Shown: positions 37,801 through 49,712 of the stretch, in pieces
How positions within the stretch are numbered: the first letter of the stretch is position 1
How the letters are laid out: the number at the start of each line of letters is the position of its first letter
Assembly: GCF_964355755.1 (NCBI RefSeq)
Contig: NC_092680.1
Location: forward strand, 19,071,001 to 19,135,000
Length of the DNA stretch: 64,000 bases
DNA from: Antedon mediterranea
Taxonomy: Eukaryota; Echinodermata; Crinoidea; Comatulida; Antedonidae
Direction of reading: 5' to 3'
Program-made: the position numbers and the translations under genes
The notes under the pieces: generated by a model
What the model saw: only the letters and a program-made list of their open reading frames with translations
Database searches by the model: none
Told to the model about the DNA's origin: nothing

Positions 37801-40800
37801 TATCAATCTTAATGAGTTTTGTATACGATGTTCTGATTTTTGTACAGGCTTTTACACATTTCAAGTGTGTAACTATGCTATTATGATATTCAAGCGATTA
37901 AGTTTTAAATATATCCGATACGAAAATTGTTGTTTTCCAAAATATAAATTCAACATTGAGAGTAGGCTTACTGTATCTACGTACCTTGTTATATGAAAAA
38001 CAGTTTTGTCGAAAGTGGCTTCTTAGGCTTATACTAAAATCAGTAAAAGATAGACATATCTTTTTTTTATTTATTTTTTATTAAAACTTGTATCGCACAC
38101 AGGGTATGATATCGGTGGCATTTTTCTAAAATGATGATAGACAGATTGTTCAATTATTAATTCTACAAAGATAATAATTTATTTTGTAAATTGTTTATTT
38201 TACTCTCCAATTCAGCTTACTGAAATGGACTGTTTCTGTAATATATGATCAATACAAGTATACAATACCCACATAGTTACCTTTCAATTTCATCATATTA
38301 GCAATTCCGCCAGGCACTCGCAAGCCTTATCTTAACACTAAACTAAAAATTCGATGTGTTTTTTTTCTCGTAATTTTGATAGATTGATAGCATATTATTT
38401 GCCATAAAAATCGTCTGCGTATATGAACGTATTTATTATAAAAGTTAATGATACTGTCTACAGCATTTAAATATAGTAAAATAAGTAGGTTGGATAGACA
38501 CAAAAGAAGAAAAATAAAATATAAAAGGAATTACCGCTACATTAGTGATATTTGAAAAGTTATCATTTTTCATTTCTATTTTGACAACATGCAGTCAGGC
38601 TGGGAGTTCGTTGGCCTGGTAATCGGTTTATCCAGTTCGCACGTTATTCCTATAATGGCAACGATTCGCTTCAATTGCTTTTATAGAGCACAGTTTCGTC
38701 ATTCCGTCGTAAAAAATTATCGGAAAATATTCCCTCGCACATATTTACTTTTCTGTATGAAATTTTTTTCTGTCGTTTATTGTGAAATGACGAATGCATG
38801 CCGTTCAGAGCAGTAATAATAAAGTAATTACCGTACTTCTGAGCTCTGCGAAATGTAATCTGTTAGGCCTACACATGCAATGGCTGTTTAATTATTAGTT
38901 TGCGTTTTAAAAGGGTACCGTTGTGTTAGGGTGTAACACCAATCCCTGTTTCGGTTCAATACAACTATATTAACGTCAAAAACATACTCATTTATTAATA
39001 AGTGAATAAGTTACCAATTTTATAAATAAAGCGTTAGCCTAATCGATATAATACATTATTTTATACAGTTTATACCGACGTGTGACGTATCGATATGTAT
39101 CTATGTGATCTAACAAGTGACACACAGTCATTGATTGAAATTGGCATGACGTCACGTCTTTATGTAATGGAACGTTCCACGTTTATTTAAGATTCAAATT
39201 AAGTTTATAATCTGCTAACGCAACTACCCAATATTCCACAGGCTCACACGATACTCGTCAATTCATTTCATAAGTAAAAATGATGTTGTAATATACCGGC
39301 TCACGTGACTAAATTGAGGTTAACGACTTCCTATAGCCAACGGCGACCAAGAGTTCAATTAATGCGTTCGAAAGTGTCATTGGCTTAGTTGACGCGTCAG
39401 AATATGCGCAGGAGGATCAGAGACTGGATTGAGCGAACAGCAGTCGCTTGGTGATACATCCGGGAAACCTGTCGTGGCACTATCTACTACCAGCGTCGGG
39501 GCCCAGCTGTTAACATCTTCAAACTGATTTACAATATCTCATTTTTTGATTTATCGCTATATATAAATTAGTTACGAATACGATTTATTATCAATTTGAG
39601 CATACATGTCAATTAGTAATGTTGAACAGTCTTTTTAATCTATTTTAGACCACTAAACATTGAAAATCAATTACGTAACATCTATGTAACTAGTAACGCT
39701 GTATTCATATCACCTACCGTATTCTCACTTGTTTTATGAGATTAATTGATACAGTAGGCCTACCAATGATTTTATGGTGAACACAAAGGTAGAATCCACC
39801 ACTGCCAATGCCTAATGTAGTGGTGGTCTAGACCTAATCTGTTGTTAATCGTTTTATCGAAGGATAGACTATACTTTAGCATTCATATCCGTTATATAAC
39901 TTTTTCCCATGGTTACATCGTGGTTACATCATGTAATTTCGCCAGAATAATTGTCGGTACGTGGTGTTGCAAGGCCCCGAATGCCAGGAAATTTGAGACA
40001 TGTTGGACGTTAATGCACTCTTGTAAAATTAATAGTTATATTTATTAAAATTCAATAAGAAACGTCGATTTTCTTGTTTTTTTGTCATTAAATGTTATTG
40101 TAAAGTTATATAGTAAGCGTCTATTAATTCGTAATAAGAAATATATATTACAAAATGTAAAAATAGTTTAAAGATTATGCTCGTCATTTTATGAATTGGA
40201 AATTACTATAATGTGTCAATGTTGATTCAGAAATGCGGTGGAGGTACGGTACCGTACTTATAGTGTAGTAAGTTTCTTGTTTAGATTGAATTTCAATCAG
40301 TAGGCCTACTTAATTAATTAGCGGTATATACTGTAGTTAAAAAGATAGTGAGTGAGTCTCAACGGTTTAATTATCATTATTGCAAGAAAAAAAACCCATA
40401 TAAACAAATGTCGACTGGTAAGTTGGCTGAAGGGAAACTGAATCCCTCTAGAGCCCATGTTCTCCTCTTAGTAGTACATGAAGATACAAAATATAAGTAA
40501 TACATTTATCATAAAATATCAACAATTAACAAAAACTGGCAGCAGTTACCAGATTTATCTCAAAAGTGCAACGTTTCGTTTTTCAAATTGGCACATAAAT
40601 TACGGACACTCAGCAATTGCTTGTTTTGAAGGAATTGGATTTCAAAACTTAATTTTTGTGAAGTTTATCGAAATGACATCGTATACTTGTTTCGGAAATT
40701 TTCAATTACGTCATGAAATTGTTCAGATGGTGAAGACATCTGGAATCGTTTTTCGTGCTTGAAAAAAAAAAGCATGTTTTGTTTCAGATTTACACAATTT

Positions 40801-41635
40801 TTCTGGGCAGTGTCCGCTAATAGGTCAACGGCATTAAAGTTCAAACAGTGATCAGTCTACAGTAGGCTTACCGTACATGAAAATAGTAGGCCTACCAGTG
40901 TACATAGAAGCATGATTAAGGCAGATATAAAGACTATTAAGGCCCATTGAAATAAATAATTTGGGAAGATTTGTATTGAATATCGACACGACGACGTGGG
41001 GCTATCGTTAATCCTATTAATTAATTTCACGAACATGTCCACGAATTACGAAAACAAATTTGATTGCGTCTGCAAATCGATTGGAACAAGCTTCGAGAGA
41101 ATCGGTCTAAAACACTATGAATGATTCATTTGTTAATTTAGGTGTAATGTAGGCCTAAATTTTGTTTCAATATGTTCACTTTATATATCGTTAACTCCAG
41201 TCTTAGTTAGTTTAGACTTTATTTACCATACGTTCATGCTGATATCACTTCAGGAACAAAGTGGGTTTGTTCGAACCCTCGAATTACCCCCTACCCTCTG
41301 GCTGGCTACGGGCTTGAAATGTTTCATATTTTTAGTTTTCAAAACAGATTTAAGAATAGATTACTATAATTCTCCCATGTGGGATTAAATCGTTTGAGAA
41401 TCCGTTTGCATGAATCGTGGGAGGCGAACACACAGCATTAGGCTACTAGTCAGGCTTAACATAAGTCATGCAGTTAAGTTTTTCCAGGTTCATTTATTTG
41501 ATAATTTGTCGGAGAAACACGCACTGTTGCACGCTATGTTTATTGGTTATTTTAATCGTCCAAAGGTTGTTTGACCAGGGTACAGAAGTTTCTATAGATA
41601 TTTCATTGCCATATGTTGGTGTTGGTTCGCTATCT
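34831..41635. other. No gene recognised; about 6.8 kb
   Basis: AT-rich sequence. Near 35,200-35,235 a TCAATCAATTCAATCAATT tract followed by CAACTTTATTTC looks like the inverted 3' tail of a retroposon. A short hairpin with a TTCG loop (AAGGGGACC/GGTTCCCCTT) lies at 37,637-37,662. A CpG-richer patch is at 39.37-39.52 kb. None of the 60-95-codon frames is convincing. Confidence 0.4.
35461..35556. repeat. 35-bp tandem repeat made of overlapping palindromes
   Basis: Two full units and one partial unit start at 35,461, 35,496 and 35,531. Each contains ACTAGTTAACTAGT twice or nearly so, itself a perfect palindrome. The units are almost identical. Confidence 0.85.
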
Positions 41636-41640
41636 CGGTT

Positions 41641-41809
41641 TTAAGCTCTGTCTACACTTTCAAACTTTATGTGAAAAAAAGTGTGATGTGCCAATATATG
41701 GTAGTGATATACCTAAATATGGTAGAGTGATATATGACATCATCATGTCCATATGGGCACATCACACTTTTTGTCTCACATACAGTTTGATCGTATAGAC
41801 AGAGCTTAA
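41641..41809. mobile_element. TIR mini-transposon, family B (TTAAGCTCTGTCTAC), complete
   Basis: The terminal inverted repeats are about 60 bp. The left end starts TTAAGCTCTGTCTACACTTT and runs through GTGTGATGTGCC. The right end is the mirror image, GGGCACATCACACTTTTTG to GACAGAGCTTAA. A ~45-bp centre contains TGGTAGTGATATACC. TTAA at both ends may be the target duplication or part of the TIR. There is no coding capacity. Confidence 0.8.
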
Positions 41810-41954
41810 GGTTGAAAACAAATTATTCTTTGATTTTTCTTCTGCTCTGATAAACTTCAAGGTCGCCAATGCAGCATGGTTCATCAAAGCATATTTGTTA
41901 TAAATATAATGATGACGAACTTCTGCAGCTGCGGTGGAGTGCTAAGATTGTTTC

Positions 41955-42086
41955 CACACGTGCGTTATCACGGCGCGTTGAATGTACTATCTCATGATAA
42001 TGCGCCCGAGAGGTCGCCTACACACGTGCGTTATCACGGCGCGTTGAATGTACTATCTCATGATAATGCGCCTGAGAGGTCGCCTA
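41955..42086. repeat. 66-bp tandem duplication
   Basis: The two 66-bp units differ by one base (CCCGAG against CCTGAG). Shared words are CACGTGCGTTATCACGGCG and TCTCATGATAATGCGCC. A frame open through both gives a 22-residue repeat. The low divergence means a recent duplication. Confidence 0.95.
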
Positions 42087-44840
42087 CATCAGTCACTTTA
42101 ACTTATATATAACAAATCCAGGTTAATATACATTACATTTGTTAAAATAGCCGATTTACCTATCGAGCATTTACCGTTTTGACGCTACAATTATGTGATT
42201 AACGTTCGATGATTCTGCTCGCACAATCCAAGTATTTGCTGGGGCGTTGCCCCAGTCCATTTATTTTTAAATCGTAGTCGTTAGTATTACTGCACTTCAT
42301 TCTCAATATCAGCTTCAAGGCCACTTGCTCATAACTAATACCGACACACTTTTGAAATCATGACCTTATAAAGCTGCATAAGACTTATTAATACAAATAT
42401 GAATAGCATATGATTGATAAAGTAACGTGTAAAATGTGTAAGTGTTGCAGACCAAATCGAAAACGCAATAAAGAGTGCAGTTATTGCAGTGGGTTTGGTT
42501 TTCGAGGTCCATCTTTTCGATAGTTTTTTTTATACGATATGAAACGTCTATAGACACATAAATGAAGATATATGCGATGCAAGTAAAGCATTTAACATTA
42601 CATAGGCCTATATTATATTTTGACGACTTTGCCGTATGCTATATAGGCCTATGTTAAAAAAAAATGATGTTCCTATTGAATACAATTTTTGATTCAACAT
42701 AATGTTAACATGTTATATTCTTATCACTAGCAATTTCTCATATAGTTTTAAATGATCTACTTCTTCAGTATGTTTTATAGTACATATTTTGAACATTTTA
42801 TTTTAACATATATAATATTATATAAATATTAATGGAAATGAGAATATTAAAGGTGGATTGGATACCCACAAAGAAAAAAAAGGAAATCATATAATTTAAA
42901 TACTCGTACTGTGAAAAGAAGAGGCAGGCAGGATGGAGAATCAAAATTAGTTACAGAAGACACGATTAAAGAACGATATAAAAACCGAATGCTTTATAAA
43001 TCAGGAGACGCGTGGACCTGCCATGAGTTACATCAAACAATCATTGTCAGCATTCAAATAATAGTGCACGGCAAAAAATAACCTAAATAGAACAAGTATT
43101 TCCATTAGGGACCAGTAATTCTTAGGCTGAAATCTGAGTCGGGCATCTACCTTCACATTAAGTCACATTTAGTGTTCAATGCGGGCAATGACTTGTTTTT
43201 CATTAACAGAACGTAATCTACAAACGGCCTAGCCAGTAGCTATAGCGGAACATAATATCGATATTTCTAGGAATATTGAATGTCATGAGATTCATATAAG
43301 AAAACCTGTCCCTAATGATGGTTGAATTGATGACTCGATCTTTTTCATCTCTTTTCAAGGTCATGCGCGATACTGTAATGTTTGACGTCATCAATCCAGG
43401 GTCGTGATTTTCAATGTGTTCGTTTTCGCACACCACGTCTCTCCAGAGAAAACACAATATTATCTTTACAGCAACTGTTTAGGGTGTTATTTACGGCCAG
43501 GTTATTTTCCCTGTTGTTTAAAGTATTAAAAATTATGAGAATATTAAACATATTTAGGTTGCTCAATGTTTTATTACCACGAATAGGACTATAATCACGA
43601 ATATAAAGAGCTTGTGATGTGATAATAGGAACACGATGGATGATGAAAAATGTTTCGGGTTCTGAACGTTGTACAAGTGCCTATTTATCCCCTCAAAAGG
43701 AGGTCAGGTCAAATCCGTAATATTATATAATGTGATATTTGACAATCGAGTTACAATCAAATGTAGGTTAAACGGATAGAGAGTGTGATGGGAAAGTCGG
43801 CAGTGACATACAAGTTTGGAACATACATACGTTTGTACCGATTATTGTATTTGGTGATACTTATGCAACAGATTACCTCACGTGATCAATAATGTTTCCT
43901 TAAGAAATGGAAGTTTAGAACATGCTTACGACAGGGCTAACCACAATTATTTCAACATCGAATGCATTATACCTTACAAATTCACATTTTATAGACATTC
44001 ATAAATAGGCCTATACATTCATTGTTGATAAATTGTCCATGTAAATTCATTATGCATATTCATAATGTGCTCCTCAAGATGATGACACCCCCTCTCGGGT
44101 AATTAGAGATAATTTTGGGGTGAAAAAACCACATGAGACAATGAGAGGGTTGGGAAACTTGTATGTAAATCTTGGCAAACCAAAACATGGCGAGTATTTT
44201 TTTAAATAATATTTGTATTCTGAACTATAGAAATATTTTGTTTGTTTGCTGCAATTGTAAGCGACCGGCTGGCCACATTTTGTGCAAAACATGATGGTAG
44301 GCCGCGCCTAATAATACCATAGTTCAATGTTCGCTTTTTAAATGAGGGTTGCGAAATCTCGATTTTTTTTAGTTATTGATGAGAGCGCGCATAACTTTGC
44401 TGTTATTTTATTTTTATAACTATTAGCACATGTGTTGTTTATTTTTCTAGGATACTCGGCAGTAAAAAGAAAATCACCGGTAATCGGCGTGATGCTATTT
44501 ACATGCCGGTTAACATCTCTCGAGTTTATGTTTCCTGAAGTTAGTATGACGCGCTGCGGAATAGTATGGAGCGCCGAATAGATTAAGATAAAGAGGCGTT
44601 ACGTAAAACAAGTAGGCTTATTCGTAAATATTATGACACTAATTTACATAGTATTATGTAAAATAATATGCTTACAATAAATTAAAATTACATTATATTG
44701 TTATTCAGCGCACCATACGTTCTAACGTGTAGTATATCGAGAGGTTAGGAAGAGGTTATCTTTTGTCCAGGGTTGTCGCTCAAGTAGATATAGATTTCAA
44801 TATTGATGTAATTTGTTGACAACTATTATGTTGCGTGTGT
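42087..44840. other. No confirmed gene
   Basis: AT-rich sequence. A coding-like stretch on the plus strand at about 42,880-43,081 is discussed under findings. A minus-strand frame at 44,074-44,292 starts MFCTKCG but lacks a second cysteine pair, so it is not called. Confidence 0.35.
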
Positions 44841-44844
44841 TATA

Positions 44845-44971
44845 ATGTTATGTGATGTGCCCATATGATGATATCATACCAATACCATATTTGGGTATAT
44901 CACTACCATATTTGGACACATTACACTTTTTTTATCAAACTAGTTTGATAATGTATATACAAAGCTTTAGG
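44845..44971. mobile_element. TIR mini-transposon, family B, truncated copy
   Basis: It shares GTGATGTGCCCATATGATG, ACCATATTTGGGTATATCACT and the end ACAAAGCTTTA with the complete copy at 41.6 kb. The outer ~30 bp of the left end is missing. Confidence 0.65.
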
Positions 44972-47285
44972 CCTATTGTTTTCCGTGAGTGGATTTGATG
45001 GGGGTGATTGTCTTGTAGAGGGTTGTCCGGATACGGTATACTTCTTCCGTCGATTTCTAAAATGATATCTTTTGCTTCTGTTTATACACGGGGTGTTTAT
45101 AACATCGGAACTATTCAGAAATAACGAACATTGCCACTTGCACGATAATGGTCAAAAAGCATACTGGAACTAACTCAATTTGTAGTCTGTTCCGACGGGT
45201 AAAATAACAATGTGCTTTTATATGTTGTGTTTGTATGTTCTGATAATAAACAAGAAATATTTCTTACAAAATACGCTGCTCGCTTATTGACGTAACAGTT
45301 TTAAATATATATTGTCCCTCTGAAAAATATTTTTTATTTCAAATTTGTGTTTGAATGTGTCATTTTATTGTCACATCATAGTTATTTTACCTGAAAAAAT
45401 GTAATTTAATGCAAAAAATACTTAAATTGTCTGTCAGACAATGGTTTTTGAGTTATAATTAAACGTTTCTTTTCTTTTTTTATATGTGAACAAATATTAT
45501 TTTTTTTGTTACAGAGTCTGTGTTTCATATCAGTCACTTTAGTTTATTTTATTGCTAAGGTCAAGTCTGGGGGTCACTTCATCATGCCTAGATACTTCAT
45601 TCAATTGTGAAGTATCATCTGACAGCGAATTATATAATATGGGACTCATAAATACCACAAACTAATGCTTTGGGATTTGTCATTCAACCGTTAGACTCTT
45701 TCCCAGACGTTTTTTGGTGGTACCTATAAATTACAGTCGAGTATGCATTTTAGCAAAACTGTCAACCTTAGATATATAACTGCTGCTTTACTTCATCCTC
45801 CTGTGACGTAGCGGGCTAAAGCAGCAGCGTGAAAACTAACTTTTCTACACTTGAACCATGATTGAACTTAGTTATGATCTATGAGTGTGGTTTCTGTACT
45901 TCGCCATTATCTTATCCAGGGTTGTGACATCATGATATCAGTGTATTATGCGGAAGATAGGGCAATTGGATGACGTCATGAAATGTCCTTATGTTCGTTT
46001 GATTAGAAATTCATTTTAGCCTTTTGACAATTTTTTAATGGTTCTGCTTTCATTTTCTAGAGTAGCCTACAGTTAGGTCCTACCAGTTTAGGTTGATTCA
46101 CCTCTTTATGTAATGGTGATGGATGATGGAGATGTAAATATGTGTGAGTTGTAATAAAGTATTATTTTGAACATAGATTGATCAACGTTGAAGAAATACT
46201 ATTGCGCCCTCTTTTTCTGTACTCATCATCCCAGAGACGCGTGTGGGTTCTGGAGATTGTGGGCGGCGGAAAGAACGTCTTGACCACCGGATTTGTAAGT
46301 TTCTCACGCCCAAAAGGCAAATTCTTAATAACAAATCTTTTCCTTGATTACATAATTAAGATATCATAATTTTACACCACCTTTTACATGAATTTAAGTA
46401 GGCGTAAGTATCTACCGTGTGTCTTAAAGAGGTGGGACCTTACCAATATGTTATACAATTAACACATGGAAGTTCAAAGTAGCCTACAGTACAAAGTTTC
46501 CAGAATTGTATAAGTAAAGGAATAAAGGGATCGTGTAATTATTTATTTAATATTTTACCTGGCACTGTTTTGCATTACTAAAGTACAGTGAATTGAGTAC
46601 TGTAATACAGGTACAAAAGAGAGACTTTTTTTATTTAAGCCTGGACAACGCGGATACAATGATAAATAATGACGTTTTATAAAACATCGTGCGAATACGA
46701 TTTGTATAAGATTATGTATTATCATCATTTGAGTATACTGTTGTACTGTAATATTGATACATTGATGCGTATCTCAGCCCTCTCCCCAAGACATACATTG
46801 CGTCCGTAAAAATAATCGATTAAATCCGCTTAAATTACTAATGTAAACATACAGTGTATCTTCATGTTTGATCGGTGCAAACATGCCTGTTTATGATATT
46901 GACACTGCGCATAATGTAGAGAGAGAATGGCATTCGAATGCTTCAATACTGTAAAGTATGTTTGTTGTAGCACTTAAATACAACGTGGATTTGTCACGCT
47001 ATCATAGTAGTACAGTACCTGTATATCGAAGCTGCATGATTGATGGATAAAGTGCTGTGACTTATAGTGATGACATTGCAGGCCAGAGAAAGCGAGAATG
47101 CCTATGCCCAACTAAAATTGCTCGCTTTGAGGGTACGACGCCAGCGCCGTGCCGCACTCGGGCGAGGCTCAACAACAGGCCCACCAATATTTTAGTGATT
47201 TGCCGTACCATCGTGTGCGGAGTTAAAACATTTTGTTTTATTTGCTTGGTCCACCACCCCACCGCCCTTCCCCCACACGCAAAAA
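44972..47285. other. No gene recognised
   Basis: AT-rich sequence up to 47,090, then a GC-richer 200-bp patch (47,093-47,280) open in both directions. It is discussed under findings. Confidence 0.35.
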
Positions 47286-47407
47286 GCTGAGCAACGCGTT
47301 GCAAGTAAACCAATGACGCGATGGATCATCCAAACTGTCACTTGATTGGTCAACTTTTTGTTTGTTTACGTCGTCCTTGCGTTGCGTCCAAGTGTGAATC
47401 AGGCCTA
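47286..47407. mobile_element. Palindromic MITE, family A, diverged copy
   Basis: GCAACGCGTTGCAAGTAAACC, GGATCATCCAAACTGTCACTTG, ATTGGTCAAC and CGTCCTTGCGTTGCGTCC follow the family order. The right terminus AGTGTGAATCAGG is a changed form of AGTGGGAACCAAG. Confidence 0.6.
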
Positions 47408-48214
47408 ATGGTTTAGTCCAGCAGACGGTAGTTACCCGGGTCCGGGCGTAGTTTTAATTGAACCCGTGATGATTGTAGGTGATGATTGTCTGATCATCTG
47501 AGGCCTTTTCTGCTGATACATTATTGAATTTAGGTAATCGAATAACACATGGACTCATCGATTATTCGATTGTTTTATTTGCTATCGTAGGAGGGGATTT
47601 ATTCAGAGGTCGGGTCCGATCGGGAATAGTTTTAGTGGTGATGATTCGCTGCTGATAGGCCTACATACGATTTGATTCTCTCTAGGCGAATTAAATAACA
47701 TCCATGCTCGAATAATAACTACTCATGATTGTACTTTATATTAAGAAAATCTGGTGCCATTAACTTACATGTTGTTATTCAGGAATAATGCCCTCATTAC
47801 ATCACGCAACTGATTCCCCGGCCGATTTTAGTTAATTTACCAATTTAGAATGTTGTTTATGACCTGTGCTATCGGCATTACCAATACCATTATTATGTTA
47901 TGATTCGAAAACTGTTGCAACTCTTACAATAAAAAGTACACGTATTGAACTTTGTCTTTCACTTCATTTATACTACAATAAACGCGTGTATGCTATGCTT
48001 ACTCATCGGAGAAAAAGCGGAGATGGTGCAAATGGGGCGTGATGAAGTCCAATGTCCGATGACCATTTTACTAATCATCCGTAATATTTCAACGAATTAA
48101 ATTGCTATTTATTATTATTATTATTATTGACTAACAGAATATGGCAAGTGACCCTTCCGTGCAGAGATTAGTCGTATACAGGTCACTAGGTTTTTTCTCG
48201 TCTCTATGTAATTT

Positions 48215-48450
48215 CACGGATGGATAGCACAGTGGTAAGCATCACGCATATCGCTATATATTATCGCTATCAAGTTTTTGCGTTCACAGCCAGAATTTGT
48301 GGACGTGCCAATATGAAAAACTTATATAGTTGAAATGTGTGCAGTTGATAGCCAAGTGTCACGCAGATCTGGCTAACGAGGGTGATTAGGCGTGGAGTGA
48401 TGACACCGCGTGATAACCCAGCGCTTTGGTTCGCAACGGGTAGGAACGGT
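48215..48450 (+). mobile_element. Possible second tRNA-derived SINE
   Basis: GGATAGCACAGTGGTAAGC resembles an A box and GCGTTCACAGCC a weak B box ~45 nt on. The stretch ends in an (ATT)n run at about 48,450. No second copy is visible here, so the call is weak. Confidence 0.3.
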
Positions 48451-48604
48451 GTTATTATTATTATGTATTACGAATACCCTGATATGAAATGTAATATTAC
48501 CATTTAATGTGCTGGACACGAACCAGTGAAAGTGCGTGTGCCCTTTAATTATATAACGTTGGATAATGGTCATTTGACTGTATTGACGGGCATATCTTAT
48601 TCTA

Positions 48605-49135
48605 TAACACTATACAACACCCCTCCATGCGTATATATAACACTACGCAAGCGTGAACACTCCTCCGTACGTAACTCCATGAAAGCGTCCGACACTCCTC
48701 CCGTGTATATATAACACTATGCAAGCGTCCAACACATATCCATGTATATAACACTATGCAAGTGTCCAACACACCTCCATGTGTATATTTAACACTTTAT
48801 GCAAGCGTCCAACACTCCTCCGTGATTGCGTATATATAACACTATGCAAGCGTCCAACACATCTCCATGTGTATAACACTATGCAAGTGTCCTACACTCC
48901 TCCATGCGTATATATAACACTATGTAAGCGTCCAACACTCCTCCATGCGTATATAACACTGTGCAAGCGTCTAACACACCTCCATGTGTATAGATAACAC
49001 TTTATGCAAGCGTCCAACATTCCTCTATGCGTATATATACTATGCAAGCGTCCAACACATCTCCATGTGTATAACACTATGCAAACGTCATTAAACACTC
49101 CTCAATGCGTACGGCATAATGCAAGCGCTCAACGC
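48605..49135. repeat. About 39-bp minisatellite, roughly 13 units
   Basis: The unit is ATATAACACTATGCAAGCG followed by TCCAACACTCCTCCATGCGT, with length changes of 1-6 bp in the ATATAT and CTTT parts. Variant units alternate between CTCCTCCATGCGTATATAT and CATCTCCATGTGTAT types. Short frames such as ITLCKRPTLLH come from the repeat. Confidence 0.9.
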
Positions 49136-49445
49136 TTAGTTTATTATCACTAAAACAGATAAAGTTAATTTATGATGAAAGTAAAGCCAGTCATATCATA
49201 AGTCAGTCAGTCACTATTATTATTACTCATGGCCAAGACCTATATTTATTTAATTGCTCTTCAAAATAGACGAAGCTATCGGTAAATGACCTTAATGATC
49301 TTCACGGCTAAATACTGTAGTACACTTGACCTTGACATTCAAGCCAAACAATATACCGTACCTTACCTAGCTTACGGCACCGGTATAACATAAGGAGGTA
49401 TACGTCTTCAGAACTCTGTCTCCAGGTGGCGACCGGGAACGTATT

Positions 49446-49560
49446 AGCTTGGTTCCCACTTTCTATAAGAGTAAAACGGTTAGGACGCTACATCGCGCCG
49501 TGATTGGTCAAATTGTTTGCGTACTATTATCCATGCGTTGCGACCAAGTGGGAACCAACA
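49446..49560. mobile_element. Palindromic MITE, family A
   Basis: It has GCTTGGTTCCCACTTTC at the left and CCAAGTGGGAACCAAC at the right, with GTGATTGGTCAAATTG and GCGTTGCGACC inside. Confidence 0.75.
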
Positions 49561-49712
49561 TTTAGTGTAAAATACCATATGAAATATTTTTGTTAATCTG
49601 TCGTCGTGATTGGTCAAATTGTTTGCGTACGTTTATCCTTGCGTTGCGACCAAGTGGGAACCAACCCTTAGTGTGTAATGCCATATGAAATATTTTTGTT
49701 ATTCTGTTATGC
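49499..49712. repeat. ~107-bp tandem duplication including the right half of a family A MITE
   Basis: From CGTGATTGGTCAAATTG to CATATGAAATATTTTTGTTA the sequence appears twice in direct tandem (second unit from about 49,605). The right half of the mini-transposon and ~45 bp of its flank were duplicated together. Confidence 0.8.

Noticed and set aside
44074-44292. Zinc-ribbon protein starting MFCTKCGQPVA
   Set aside because: Only one CxxC pair is followed by the expected spacing, and the rest is low-complexity chance sequence.
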